From positions 1,736,001-1,800,000 of the forward strand of contig CP046866.1 in the NCBI GenBank assembly GCA_009789175.1: 64,000 nt of DNA, in the 5' to 3' direction. The stretch's first letter is position 1. Every line of letters starts with the position of its first letter. The position numbers and the translations under genes are program-made. Shown here piece by piece: positions 47,291 through 57,492 of the stretch. The notes below the pieces were generated by a model that saw nothing but the letters and a program-made list of their open reading frames with translations, made no database searches and was not told the DNA's origin. This DNA comes from Salinibaculum litoreum (lineage in GTDB: Archaea; Halobacteriota; Halobacteria; Halobacteriales; Haloarculaceae).

Positions 47291-48675
47291 GGGGCTGCCA
47301 CCTCCGGTTGGGCGAGAATCCAGAGGCTGGTCATCGTATAGAAGACCATGACCGCGATAAACGGATACTGACTGCGGATGGCCTGCAAGCGACCGGGGAA
47401 GATGTCGAACGCGGTGGCGTGAGCCACCCAGATGGCCAGGAAGTGGCCGACCAGAATCGCCAGCATCCCCACAGTCTCGAACCAGTCGGGGGCGACAAGC
47501 AGCGTGACTTCGGCCGGCGGCGCGAGCGGAGCCGTCGCGACAGTCGCCAGTGCCGGCAACAGTGAGATGAAATAGCCGAGATAGTGCGCGAGATGATAGC
47601 CTGCGGCGATAGCGAGCAACGACGGAGCGAACTCGCGGACGAGCGAAGCAGTCGTCACGCAGGTGCCCGTAATCCGCTTGCTCGCACGCGCCGCGCCGTA
47701 GAAGGCAGCGAGGAACAGTCCAAATCCGGCCACAAGTGCGAGCGGATACAGTGCGCTGAGCGGAACGGGCACGACATCAACGATAGACCGCCAGGCCGGG
47801 GTGGACACAAAGCCATCGAAGGTCGTCACCCACAGCAACGCGATGACGAACGCCACCTCGCTGCGCGTCGCCGGTGCGATATCCGCCAGCGCGCTGCCAG
47901 GTGTTTGCAGCGAGATGGTGTCGCGGTCACGGCCAAACGGGGCGACGCGGCCGTAGTGGTCGAAGACGCGTGCGACTGGGTCGGCGCTGTCGAACCATTG
48001 CTGTGTGCCGAACACGAGCGTGCCGAGAAGTGTCACGGCAGTGTAGACGATGATAACCCCAGCCAGGAAGTCCGGCTGGTCGGCGACGGGGCTGACCACC
48101 TCGACCCACACGAGCGCGAGCAACGCGACCGTCGCGGGCCAGACGCCCAGCCGTTCCGGATACGAGTACGAAAGCGAGGGCAACACTCGGCTGAGCGTCC
48201 GCCAGGGGTTCAGCGCCGGCCAGGTGTTTCCGACGAGATACGTCGACATGGTGTAGCCGGCCCACCAGCCGACCCAGACGGTGAGCAGTCCCAGATTGGC
48301 AAGTGGCTGCTGGGGGCCCATGCTGGCCACGAACAACACGACAGCCAGCACCACGAGACCGAGCAGCGACACGACGCGGGCACCCCACCGAAGAACGGCA
48401 CCACTGTCGATGAGGCCCCGTGACCACGATTCGACGGCTGCGATGAGCGACCGGTCGGTGACGAGGCTGGCCAGCAGAAACGAGGCACCGACGGCGGCCC
48501 CGCCGGTGAGCAAGACGAGCCACGTCGGCACGGCGACGGACTCCCGACCGGCAGAGCCGAGACTCCCACCGTGGGCGAGTGCTGGTACAGCGAGGACACC
48601 GACGGCGGCCACACCAGCCACCAGAGAGATGACCCGACGACGCGTGCATCGGGACCATCGACAGCTAGCTGCCAT
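47287..48675 (-). CDS. Polytopic membrane protein near cox genes (462 aa)
   Basis: The 462-residue protein has an N-terminal signal-like helix and about 11-12 transmembrane segments, with a GGSLGS loop after the first and conserved-looking WPALNPWRTLSRVLP near residue 155. It is encoded with the C2H2 membrane protein and divergent from oxidase subunit III. Haloarchaeal homologues are usually of unassigned function. A transport or oxidase assembly role is possible. Confidence 0.65.
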   Translation of the reverse strand: MAASCRWSRCTRRRVISLVAGVAAVGVLAVPALAHGGSLGSAGRESVAVPTWLVLLTGGAAVGASFLLASLVTDRSLIAAVESWSRGLIDSGAVLRWGARVVSLLGLVVLAVVLFVASMGPQQPLANLGLLTVWVGWWAGYTMSTYLVGNTWPALNPWRTLSRVLPSLSYSYPERLGVWPATVALLALVWVEVVSPVADQPDFLAGVIIVYTAVTLLGTLVFGTQQWFDSADPVARVFDHYGRVAPFGRDRDTISLQTPGSALADIAPATRSEVAFVIALLWVTTFDGFVSTPAWRSIVDVVPVPLSALYPLALVAGFGLFLAAFYGAARASKRITGTCVTTASLVREFAPSLLAIAAGYHLAHYLGYFISLLPALATVATAPLAPPAEVTLLVAPDWFETVGMLAILVGHFLAIWVAHATAFDIFPGRLQAIRSQYPFIAVMVFYTMTSLWILAQPEVAAP

Positions 48676-48812
48676 CGTCGAGGGTTAGGGTGGTGCCACC
48701 GAGTAAGTTCCGAAGCACTCCGGGAGCCGACTCGTTGAGTCGGGAACACGTTCGGGGCCGTTGCCGGCGCGAGTTGGGAGGGTTTTTGGTAGTTGACCAG
48801 TAAAGCGGTCGT

Positions 48813-49670
48813 ATGAGCATTGTCGAAGACGACTCGTCAGAGGACCACGGTGGGCACCACCTTCCCGCCGTCGACGACTGGCCCCGCGGGTTCGGCGAGG
48901 CCAGTTGGTGGCCCTTCATCACTGCGCTGGGTGCCAGCGGCATCTATCTCGGCGCTGCACTGTTCATCCTCGGCCACGGTGCCAACGATGTAGTCAGCAC
49001 TATTGCCGGCCCGGTCACCCTGGTCGGCTCGACGGGCGTGTTCCTCGTCGGACTGTACGGCTGGCTGTACCACGCGTTCATCGTCAGCTTCTGGGATTCG
49101 GGCACCGCCGGTCACGGCTCCGGGACACTGAAATTTGCGATGCTGTTGTTCCTGGGCTCGGAAATCGCAACCTTCGGGGCCGGCTTCGTCTATTACTTCT
49201 TCATCCGCGCCGGGTCCTTTACCTACGAGACGCCACACCTGCTGTCCAGTCTCATCCTCATCAACACGGCCATCCTGATTGCCAGCAGTATTACGCTGCA
49301 TTTCGCCCACACCTCCTTGCTGAAGGGTAACCACAAGCGGTTCGTCCGCCTGCTTGGCGTGACGCTGTTGCTCGGTGTCGTCTTCCTGGGCGGCCAGGCA
49401 CTGGAGTACTACGAGTTCCTCGAGGGCGAAGGGTTCGACCTGACGGCCAACGCCTTCGGCTCGGCCTTCTATGGCCTGACCGGCCTCCACGGACTGCACG
49501 TCTCGCTGGGCGCTATCCTGCTCGCGATTATCTTCTTCCGTGGCCTGTACGGTCACTACACCTCGGAGAAACACACCTCCGTCAGCACCGTCTCGATGTA
49601 CTGGCACTTCGTCGACATCGTCTGGGTGTTCCTCGTCGTCGTCCTCTACGTCGGCGCGGAAGCCATCTAG
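48813..49670 (+). CDS. coxC: Cytochrome c oxidase subunit III
   Basis: The 285-residue, seven-helix protein shows the subunit III pattern: PWPFITALG-like WWPFITALGASGIYLGAA, a conserved Glu helix FLGSEIATFGAGFVYYFFIR, GLTGLHGLHVSLGAILLAII and the final SMYWHFVDIVWVFLVVVLY. This subunit stabilises the heme-copper oxidase in the cytoplasmic membrane. No other oxidase subunit lies next to it in this window. Confidence 0.92.
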   Translation: MSIVEDDSSEDHGGHHLPAVDDWPRGFGEASWWPFITALGASGIYLGAALFILGHGANDVVSTIAGPVTLVGSTGVFLVGLYGWLYHAFIVSFWDSGTAGHGSGTLKFAMLLFLGSEIATFGAGFVYYFFIRAGSFTYETPHLLSSLILINTAILIASSITLHFAHTSLLKGNHKRFVRLLGVTLLLGVVFLGGQALEYYEFLEGEGFDLTANAFGSAFYGLTGLHGLHVSLGAILLAIIFFRGLYGHYTSEKHTSVSTVSMYWHFVDIVWVFLVVVLYVGAEAI

Positions 49671-49704
49671 AAGTTTCAAGTCGATTTTCCGCCTTGCTGG
49701 CTGC

Positions 49705-49950
49705 ATGGAACGGCTCGATATCTCCGACGGGTTCGACGTACACGAGTATCGTCACGGCCTCAAGCTCTTACAGGAGGACCGCGAGACGATGCATCTCGAA
49801 AACCGGAGCGGGAAGTTCGCCTGCCCGGCCTGTGGAAAGGAATTCGACCGGCTGCTCGTCTCGGAGAAACGGACGAACACCTTCGGCAACCCCGGCGGGC
49901 CGTTCTGTGTCGTGAGGACCGCTGACCAGCTGTTGCTCTTGACACACTGA
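49705..49950 (+). CDS. Small zinc-binding conserved protein (81 aa)
   Basis: The 81-residue protein has a helical N-terminal segment (YRHGLKLLQEDRETMHLENR) and a zinc-finger-like FACPACGKEFDRLLVSEKR, ending in a strand (GPFCVVRTADQLLLLTH). It is a common haloarchaeal family of unknown function. The ATG at 49705 is the first in frame. Confidence 0.7.
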   Translation: MERLDISDGFDVHEYRHGLKLLQEDRETMHLENRSGKFACPACGKEFDRLLVSEKRTNTFGNPGGPFCVVRTADQLLLLTH

Positions 49951-49998
49951 GTGGCGGACCGACAGAACACTCATACCGCTGCAGTCGAATGACAGGTG

Positions 49999-51555
49999 AT
50001 GACTGCTATCGGCGAGGACCCCGGCTACACCATCGGGTCCGACGATGCGGTGTGGCTCCTCGGAACCCACCTCAACGAGGACGTGGGCCCGCTTGCTCGG
50101 GCCGATACTGACACGACAGTCCTGCTCATCGAAGCTCATGACTTCGCGCGGCGAAAGCCGTACCATCATCATAAGCTGACACTTGTCTTTGCCGCGATGC
50201 GGCAGTTCCGTCGCCGGCTCGACGCGAAGGGCTACGATGTCGCGTACGTCCGAGCCGAGACCTTTGCCGATGGGCTCGAACAGTTCTTCGAGAACCATCC
50301 AGAGACACGGCTGACGCTGATGCGGTCGCCCTCTCACCGGAGCGGAGGTCGGTTCCAAGAGTTAGTGGCGGCTGCTGGCGGGGAGTTACGAATCGTCCCC
50401 AACGACCTGTTCATCACCAGCAGGGAGGCCTTCGACGAGTGGGCCAACGAACGTGGCGAGAGTTTCCGTCACGAACAGTTCTATCGCTGGGTGCGCACCG
50501 AGACGGGCGTGTTGATGGACGACGGCCAGCCCGTCGGCGGGGAGTGGAACTACGACGACCAGAACCAGGAGTTCCCGCCAGCGGAGTGGGAGTCACCCCC
50601 GGTGTTCGACCCGGACCACGACGACCTGACCAGAGAGACAAGCGAGTGGGTCACAGCAGAGTTCGACACCTGGGGGTCGACCGAGGAGTTCCCGTGGCCG
50701 GTGACCCGCGACCAGGCACAGCGCCAGTTGGGACAATTTCTCAGCGAGCGACTGCCGGAGTTTGGCCCGTACCAGGACGCCATGCGCAGCGACGACTGGG
50801 CGATGGCTCACGCGTTGCTCTCGCCCGCGCTCAATCTCGGCTTGCTCGACCCGATGACCGTCGTCCAGCGCATCGAGACTGCCTACCACGAGCGTGACGA
50901 CGTTCCCATCGAGTCCGTGGAAGGCGTCATCCGCCAGATTATCGGATGGCGGGAGTTCATGCGCCACGTCTATCGCCATCGGATGCCGGAGCTCACGACA
51001 GCCAACCGACTGGACGCGACACGTGACCTCCCCGAGTTTTACTGGGACGGCGACACCGAGATGGCCTGTCTCGCACAGAGCGTCGGCGATGTCCACGAAC
51101 GCGGGTACGCCCACCACATCCAGCGGCTGATGATACTGGCGAACTTCGGGACGCTGTGGGGCGTCGAACCCCAACAGCTCAACGAGTGGTTCCACGCGAC
51201 GTACGTCGACGCCTATCACTGGGTCACCACACCGAACGTCGTCGAGATGGGGATGTACGCCGATGGCGGGTTCGCGACCAAGCCATACGTCTCCTCCGCG
51301 AACTACATCGACCGGATGTCCGACTACTGCGGGGACTGCTCCTACTACAAGACAAAGGACACAGGCGAGGGCGCGTGCCCGTTCAACGCCCTGTACTGGG
51401 ACTTCCTGGCCCGCAATGAAGACCAGCTACGCGCGAATCATCGGATGGGGCTGATGTATAGCCACGTCGACGACAAACGCGACAGTGGCGACTTGGAGGC
51501 GATTCAGAGCCGAGTCACGGAACTACGAGAGCTGGCCACAGAGGGAGACCTCTGA
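49999..51555 (+). CDS. FeS-type photolyase/cryptochrome
   Basis: The 518-residue protein has an N-terminal Rossmann domain (AVWLLGTHLNEDVGPL) and a C-terminal FAD-binding helical domain with GVIRQIIGWREFMRHVYRHR, HHIQRLMILANFGTLWGVEP, WVTTPNVVEMGMYADGGFAT and SSANYIDRMSDYCGDCSYY. Four Cys (one in EMACLAQS, then CGDC and ACPFN) fit the 4Fe-4S cluster of prokaryotic (6-4) photolyases. It should repair UV lesions in DNA using light. A GTG at 49996 is an alternative start. Confidence 0.88.
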   Translation: MTAIGEDPGYTIGSDDAVWLLGTHLNEDVGPLARADTDTTVLLIEAHDFARRKPYHHHKLTLVFAAMRQFRRRLDAKGYDVAYVRAETFADGLEQFFENHPETRLTLMRSPSHRSGGRFQELVAAAGGELRIVPNDLFITSREAFDEWANERGESFRHEQFYRWVRTETGVLMDDGQPVGGEWNYDDQNQEFPPAEWESPPVFDPDHDDLTRETSEWVTAEFDTWGSTEEFPWPVTRDQAQRQLGQFLSERLPEFGPYQDAMRSDDWAMAHALLSPALNLGLLDPMTVVQRIETAYHERDDVPIESVEGVIRQIIGWREFMRHVYRHRMPELTTANRLDATRDLPEFYWDGDTEMACLAQSVGDVHERGYAHHIQRLMILANFGTLWGVEPQQLNEWFHATYVDAYHWVTTPNVVEMGMYADGGFATKPYVSSANYIDRMSDYCGDCSYYKTKDTGEGACPFNALYWDFLARNEDQLRANHRMGLMYSHVDDKRDSGDLEAIQSRVTELRELATEGDL

Positions 51556-51574
51556 GTGGTCAGGTGATGAAGAA

Positions 51575-51649
51575 AGCCGGTGGAGGGATTTGAACCCTCG
51601 ACCTATTCCTTACGAAGGAATCGCTCTAGCCAGTCTGAGCTACACCGGC
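51575..51649 (-). tRNA. tRNA-Thr (CGU)
   Basis: The minus strand folds as a complete tRNA: acceptor GCCGGTG/CACCGGC, D-arm with TAGCTCAGACTGGCTAGAGC, anticodon stem ATTCC/GGAAT with loop TTCGTAA, and T-arm GAGGG-TTCAAAT-CCCTC. The anticodon CGT reads ACG (Thr). Confidence 0.93.
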
Positions 51650-51748
51650 ACGGTGCCGTCAGGCTCGCGGTTGCATTCCTACGTTGTGCCGAAGACGGCT
51701 ATAAGAATTGCGAATCGGATCGGGGAAATCGCCCGTCGTCGCCGACTG

Positions 51749-51934
51749 TCAGGCCGCCGGCGGTTCATCGGTCCGCCGGTCCATCCCGACCAGTACCGTC
51801 CCACTGGACAGTAAGGCGACCGCTGCCAGTCCCACGACGGCAGCAACTGTCCCTGAGACGGTCCAGCTACCGAACAACGCTACGACGCCAAGGACGAACA
51901 GAACCGCACCTACGAGGTGCTGTGTCGAACTCAT
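51749..51934 (-). CDS. Small two-helix membrane protein (61 aa)
   Basis: The ATG at 51934 (MSSTQHLVGAVLFVLG) gives a 61-residue protein made largely of two transmembrane helices (about residues 6-25 and 29-50) with a charged end. No family was recognised. It lies between tRNA-Thr and the Trm5-like gene. Confidence 0.6.
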   Translation of the reverse strand: MSSTQHLVGAVLFVLGVVALFGSWTVSGTVAAVVGLAAVALLSSGTVLVGMDRRTDEPPAA

Positions 51935-51985
51935 ACACGATGGTCCCTGCCAGTACCCACTCAATCGACTCCCGAACGGGTTCGT

Positions 51986-52966
51986 CTACCTGCTCAGGTG
52001 GACATCCAGAACGATGTTCAACTCGTGTGGGGCATAAGAGCGAACGGTGTGGCGCGTCCGGACGCTCACGTCGTACTCGGGCTCGGCAGCCTCGCGGATA
52101 GCGCGCTCGCCCGGGCCGTACGGGTCGTCTTCGTGCTGAATATCGTAGTAGTGAATGACGGCATCGTCGCTTGCAAGTGCGACCGCTGTGTCCAGGAACT
52201 CGTCGGCGCTGTGGGGGAGATTCATCAGGAGCCGGTCCGCCCAGCCAGAGTACTCCTCTGCAACCTCGCGGACATCCCCGTCGATTGCGATCACATTGTC
52301 GGCGACACCGTTACGTCGGGCGTTTTCCCGCAGGTACTCGATGGCTGTCGGGTTGATGTCCACGCCGACAGCGGTCGCGCCACGGTTTGCCGCCGGAATC
52401 ACGAACGGGCCGACGCCTGCGAACATATCGAAGACCTGCTCGCCTGCACCAATCTGGTCGACGACCCGGTGGCGCTCGGTGGCCAAGCGTGGCGAGAAGT
52501 AGACCTCCGCGAGGTCGACAGCGAACTCGGAGCCGTACTCGCGATGGACCGTCTCCGTCGAGTCCCCGGCTAGCACTTCCCACTCGCGGACCCGTTCTGT
52601 CCCCAGAATCTTCGACGCTCGGTTGAGTACCGTCTCGGCAGGGATGTCCGAGTCGACGATAGCGTCGGCCAGCACACGCGCGCGGTCGGGGTCGTCCTCG
52701 TCGATGATGACGACCTCGCCAAGGCGCTCATACGAGGGGTCGAACTCGACGAGGTCCGCCGGGACGGTCTGTGTCTCCCGCTCGGAAACGGACCAGCCGA
52801 CTACCTCGTACTCGTCGGGAACAGCGTCAGGGTCGGTTACTGGGATGTACAGCCAGCCATCCTCGAACTCGATTTCGTGGGTCTCGTCGACGAGTTCCAA
52901 CTCTGCGAGGGCCTGGCGGGTCTGCTCGCCCGCCTCGCGCTCGACACGTACACAGGGGACCGACAT
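51986..52966 (-). CDS. trm5: tRNA (guanine37-N1)-methyltransferase, Trm5 type
   Basis: The 326-residue protein starts at MSVPCVRVEREAGEQ (ATG 52966). It has an N-terminal domain with ELVDETHEIEFEDGWLYIP, a middle RNA-binding region (DLAEVYFSPRLATERHRVV), SAM motif I VFDMFAGVGPFVIPAA (about residue 180), and the NPPY-like LLMNLPHSADEFL (about 255). These identify the archaeal Trm5 family, which forms m1G37 (and wyosine precursors) in tRNA. The longer frame upstream crosses the divergent dphB promoter. Confidence 0.88.
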   Translation of the reverse strand: MSVPCVRVEREAGEQTRQALAELELVDETHEIEFEDGWLYIPVTDPDAVPDEYEVVGWSVSERETQTVPADLVEFDPSYERLGEVVIIDEDDPDRARVLADAIVDSDIPAETVLNRASKILGTERVREWEVLAGDSTETVHREYGSEFAVDLAEVYFSPRLATERHRVVDQIGAGEQVFDMFAGVGPFVIPAANRGATAVGVDINPTAIEYLRENARRNGVADNVIAIDGDVREVAEEYSGWADRLLMNLPHSADEFLDTAVALASDDAVIHYYDIQHEDDPYGPGERAIREAAEPEYDVSVRTRHTVRSYAPHELNIVLDVHLSR

Positions 52967-53042
52967 ACGATGCTGTCGGCAAGCGAGCGCAGTAAGGCTG
53001 ACGTTCGGCGTGTTTATCCCCCTCGCCACCCGATGCGTGGGT

Positions 53043-53807
53043 ATGCTGTCGTTTATCGGACTGGGACTCTACAACGAACGCTCGCTTACGATACAGGGCC
53101 GTGAGGCGCTGGCAGACGCCGACGAGGTGTTCGCGGAGTTTTATACCAGCTATCTCGCCGGCACGACCGTCTCGGAACTGGAAACGACTCACGATATCGA
53201 CATCGAGGTCCGAGACCGTGCTGGCGTCGAACAACATCCCGAACCGATTCTCGATGCCGCCGCAGACGGCCACGCTGCCTTCCTGACCGGCGGGGACCCG
53301 ATGATTTCGACCACGCACGTCGACCTCCGGCTGCGTGCCATCGACCGTGGCATCGACACCCGCATCATCCACGGGACGACTGTCCAGACCGCTGCGAGTT
53401 CACTCACTGGCCTGCAGAACTACCGCTTTGGAAAGGCGACGACGTTGCCCTTCAAGCGTTCACACGGCGGTGCAGGCGTCCCGGAGAGCGTTCTCGACAC
53501 TATCAATGCGAACGCGGAGCGGGGCCTCCATACGATAGTCTACCTGGATATCGACCGCGAGAACGACGAGTACATGACCGGCGACCACGCCGCCGCGCTC
53601 CTCGATGACGCCGGCCTGGACCAGGTCGCTGTCGTTATCGGCCAGGCAGGGAGTGACGACCCGACGGTCTCCGGCGGTCGACTCGCAACGCTACGGAGCC
53701 AGTCCTTCGGAGACCCGCTACACTTGCTGGTCGTCCCCGGTGATGTCCATCCGATGGAAGAAGATGCACTGAGGACACTCGCCGGGATTCCCGAAGACGC
53801 TCTCTAG
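53043..53807 (+). CDS. dphB: Diphthine synthase
   Basis: The 254-residue protein has the class III methyltransferase pattern: MLSFIGLGLYNERSLTIQGR at the start, FLTGGDPMISTTHVDLRLRA near residue 80, IIHGTTVQTAASSLTGLQNY near 105 and YLDIDRENDEYMT near 165. It makes the trimethyl intermediate of diphthamide on elongation factor 2. It is divergent from trm5 and convergent with artA, which overlaps its last codons by 4 bp. Confidence 0.93.
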   Translation: MLSFIGLGLYNERSLTIQGREALADADEVFAEFYTSYLAGTTVSELETTHDIDIEVRDRAGVEQHPEPILDAAADGHAAFLTGGDPMISTTHVDLRLRAIDRGIDTRIIHGTTVQTAASSLTGLQNYRFGKATTLPFKRSHGGAGVPESVLDTINANAERGLHTIVYLDIDRENDEYMTGDHAAALLDDAGLDQVAVVIGQAGSDDPTVSGGRLATLRSQSFGDPLHLLVVPGDVHPMEEDALRTLAGIPEDAL

Positions 53808-54817
53808 GCTGGTTCGCTCTCCGTTTCGGGTTCAGGCGGGTGGAAACCGAGCGCGTCCTGTAGGTCGTACTCGTTGCGGGTGAGCACGTAGAGAACGTCC
53901 TCGATTATCGTCAGCACCTCGGGGAGTTCACGTACGACGAGCCATGTGATGACCACCAGTGCGACCACAGACAATCCCTGTGCGAGGATTCTATCGGAGA
54001 TGATATACGAGACCATCCACGCGTTTTCGAGCGAGAACACCGACATGACGAGGTCGGGTGCGAAGTGAGTCATCTGGTGGCCGAAGGTGAGCCCGATGAA
54101 CACGTTCCGGAAGAGATTCAGCACATAAATAACGGGAATCGACACCGCAAACGCCCGCAGTTTCCGCTCCATCGGTGCGTCCACGGCAGCGATGAGGCCG
54201 ATAAAGATGGCCATACTGCCGATGCCGGTACAGGCCATGACGATTGTATAGGTCAGCCGTGGCGTGTCCGCGTGGGCAATGTCGGTCGTATCGTAGACGA
54301 ACGTGCTCCGGTAGGGGTGCTCCTTGGCCACGATATTGACCGTGGACCCGTCTGGGTACGTGATGGTCGTCCCGCTGACGACCGTTGGGTCGAACCCAAG
54401 CAGGGTCATCAGGAACTCAGTCTGACGAGTCACCATCTCGATGAGCGGCTGCTGAATGGCCGGGATGGCGACGACCGAAAAGTAGACGATGCCCATGATG
54501 GAGACGGCCCGAGAGAGGACGAACAGCGAGTCCCGCTTCCGCGCGAGCAAGACGCCGAGGTATATCGACAGCGGGACCGCGATGACGCTTCCGACACCCT
54601 CGACGACACTGCGCTGTGTCACGAAGAAATGATGGACTAGCGACAGCCAGAAGACCCCGAAGACGACCCACGCGGAGACGACTACCGGACGGGCGTACTC
54701 CCGGTCGTAGTATTCTAGGACACCACCGGCAAGAAAGAGCGCAATCGCTCCCCAGCCAAGCGGCGTCGAGAAGGCACCGAACGCTTCGAGTCCGGCCCAC
54801 ACCTGGTCGAGTGGCAC
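53804..54817 (-). CDS. artA: Archaeosortase A
   Basis: The 337-residue, about eight-helix membrane enzyme has catalytic Cys196 (VMACTGIGSMA), Arg237 (LNLFRNVF) and Arg276 (ISDRILAQ), with the spacing known for haloarchaeal ArtA. A short extracellular loop with HPYRSTFVYD precedes them. ArtA removes the C-terminal helix of PGF-CTERM proteins and couples them to lipid. It lies directly downstream of a gene for such a substrate (54958-60426, IS-interrupted). A charged cytoplasmic tail ends the protein. Confidence 0.92.
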   Translation of the reverse strand: MPLDQVWAGLEAFGAFSTPLGWGAIALFLAGGVLEYYDREYARPVVVSAWVVFGVFWLSLVHHFFVTQRSVVEGVGSVIAVPLSIYLGVLLARKRDSLFVLSRAVSIMGIVYFSVVAIPAIQQPLIEMVTRQTEFLMTLLGFDPTVVSGTTITYPDGSTVNIVAKEHPYRSTFVYDTTDIAHADTPRLTYTIVMACTGIGSMAIFIGLIAAVDAPMERKLRAFAVSIPVIYVLNLFRNVFIGLTFGHQMTHFAPDLVMSVFSLENAWMVSYIISDRILAQGLSVVALVVITWLVVRELPEVLTIIEDVLYVLTRNEYDLQDALGFHPPEPETESEPA

Positions 54818-54957
54818 TGTCGACTGTATGCCGATAGCGATTATATGTCTTGTGAGTTTCTGCCCTGGCGGTACACGACCGCACCGCGAGAGAGCTGTCG
54901 CTCACGGGCGGAAAATAAATGGAGAAGTGAAAGGCCGGAGCGAACTCCGGTGGTTAG

Positions 54958-57492
54958 TTATTCGTTACGGCGGGCTGCCAGCAGGGCTGCTGCCAGCAGG
55001 GCCATCACTGCAACGACGATACCGAAGCCGGGACCGCTCTCGCCGTCACCGTCGTCGCCGTCACTGTCGTTGCCGTCGCCACCGGATGCGGTGGTCGGCT
55101 CGGACGTGGTCGGCTCGGACGTGGTCGGCTCGGTCGTGGTCGTCTGAGTCGAGTCGGACTCGACGGTCAGCGAACCGGAGACACTGGCGTCGTCGCTGGA
55201 GACGGTGTGCGTGTAGCTACCGGCGTCCAGCGCGCTCGTGTCTACCGAGAAGGTGACCGTGTCGCTCGCACCGGGGTCAAGGGAGACGTCCTCTTCGGTG
55301 CCGAGCGTCTGACCACCGGCGGTCAGCGTGATGTCCTGCTCGCCAGCCTCGTTGCCCTCGTTGGTGACCGTGGCGGACACCTCGATGGTGTCACCGACGG
55401 TGACCGTTGCGGACTGCGGGTCGAGTTCCGAGAGCTGGTAGTCAGGATTCGCACCCTCGAGGTTGGCCTGGACAGTCTCCTCGCTCGGGTAGGCTTCGTC
55501 CGTGCCCGCGTCGAACTCCTCGTTACCGTTGGAGTCAACGTGAGCCTGGAGCGTCAGCGTCTGCGAGCTCTGGAGCGTGTCGACCGGGATGCGGATGTTG
55601 GAGCCGATCTTGTTGACCGGGATGTAGTCGCTGTTGCCGAGGACGTTACCGCTGGCGTCCTTGACGACAACGAAGCCACCGTAGTTGAGGTCAGCCGAGT
55701 CAACGGTGATGACCTCACCACGGGTGTCCTGCGGATCCTGGTAAGTCAGGTCGGCGTCGCGCGGACCGCGAATCTCACCATCTGCGGAAGCTTCCTCGGT
55801 GTTGCCCTTGGTCACGGAGACCGTGAACGTGGAACCAGCCGCGCTCACGCCAGCCGTGTCCGAGGTCATGTCGAGGCCGTCAACTTCCCACGTACCGTCC
55901 TCTTCAACCTGGGTCGTGAACGGACCTTTGATGAACTGGTACGGGCTACCGGATTTCGCCTGGAGGCGAACCGAGAGTGACGTACCAGGCGCGTACGTCG
56001 AGGTACCGCTGACCGACTGGCCAGTGGCGTTCTCGACGACGACGTTATCGGTTGCGGCTTCCTTGTTGATCGTCACGCTACCCTCCTGAACGGAGAAGCT
56101 CTCGGTCACGACCTCATCGGAGAACTCGCCGCCCTCGGGTGAGACGAGGCCGAAGTTGGAGCTACTTTTCTGCTTGGTGGAGAGGCGGTACTCAATGTTG
56201 TAATCCTCGCCAGCAATCATGCCATCACTACCGACTGCGCCAGTGTTGTACACGACGTAGTAGGTGTCGCCAGCCGCGTTAGCGACAGCGTTACTGTAGT
56301 CGCCACTGCTGCTGAGCAGGAGTTCCTGCGGGCTGACGTTGGAAGCAGAGCCGATGTCCTGCGTGGTGTTCACGAAGAGCACTGGCTCTTCAATGTGGCT
56401 TTGATCGACAGGGTTGCTAGCCAATCCAGTAAACCCGTAGGAATCTTCAGCGCCTTCCAGTCCTTCAGACTGGATCTGAGCGACGAGGACGTCGCCCTTG
56501 GCGAGTGAGTCTCCCTGGTTCAGAGTGCCGTTCTCGACGAACTCACTGATGTTCGTAACAGAGGCAGTCTGGAATGGGCTGGTGTAAGCGGACGGTGCCT
56601 TCCACAGGTCAATCTGGGGCGAGGCACTGCGCGACTCAATGGAGACAACACCAACTGCGTTTGCCTGATACTCGTCTGCGCTGGAGTTGAACACACTGTT
56701 ACCGCTACCGACAACGGTGTTACTGTTAGAGCCATTGACGCCACCGATGCGAGCTTCCATCTCGTAGGTGCCCGCGGCGATGATGTGTTCGTCACCATCC
56801 TGAATCTGGGTTGTGACGTTCGAGCCGATGATGTTACCGGACGAGACACTCCACTGCGGGGTGCCATCGGCACTATCACCGTCGAAATTCTCTGCCGAAC
56901 CAAGTCCAGCGGCGTTGTTGGAACTGTTGGCGTCTGCCTCGAACGTGTTCCAGTTCAGAGTGAGCGTACCATTGTTGCTGTAGGCGCTCACGTTCGTCTG
57001 GTAGGCGTCATTCTTCGTGCCGAGGCTCAGAGTAACCGGCACCTGATCGTTGTCCGTGTCCAGCGTGATGCTGATAACGTCGCCACGCTGGTCAGTCTCG
57101 ATGTTCTCGAATTCGACACTCTGTTGTGGGATGACTTCCGAGTTGACCTGGTCGGTGTCAGATTCGACTCCAGTCTGGTTGTCGACAACCGTCAGGTTGT
57201 ACGAAACGCCACCTTTCGGATAACTGTCGTCCCCGGCGTCGAGAGTCACGTCGAAGCTCGTCTCAGCGTTACCGTCGAGTGTCTTATGAGTTCGAGCTTC
57301 ATCGTTGACCATAAGCGTGACCGGCGAGTTGCCACGGATGGCACTCACGTTCACCGTAACCGTATCGCCTTCGTTGATTTCGGTGTCGCTAACCGTTGCG
57401 GTCAGGCCAAGGTCGTTGAGACTGAATTTCTTGGTGGTCGGACCGTTCTTATCGCCGTCCGGGTCAAACACGGTAGAGTAATTACCAAACGT
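54958..57492 (-). pseudogene. PGF-CTERM surface glycoprotein, C-terminal fragment
   Basis: This is the 3' part of an S-layer-type gene cut off by the ISH8-like element. The reading frame runs 840 codons from the insertion (YSTVFDPDGDKNG...). Numerous beta-rich repeats and N-glycosylation sites (NxS/T) follow. Near the end there is a Thr-rich stalk with repeated EPTTS units, an acidic segment, and the PGF-CTERM tail ESGPGFGIVVAVMALLAAAL plus RRNE. Excision of the IS would restore the frame to the 58896-59187 fragment. Confidence 0.85.
57481..57492. repeat. Target-site duplication of the ISH8-like element, left
   Basis: ATTACCAAACGT flanks the IS and is repeated exactly at 58896-58907; together they are one copy of S-layer gene sequence duplicated on insertion. 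Confidence 0.8.

Noticed and set aside
55092-55143. Short tandem repeat considered as a CRISPR or regulatory repeat
   Set aside because: It encodes the Thr-rich EPTTS stalk of the surface glycoprotein in frame; there are no spacers. No CRISPR array was seen anywhere in the window.
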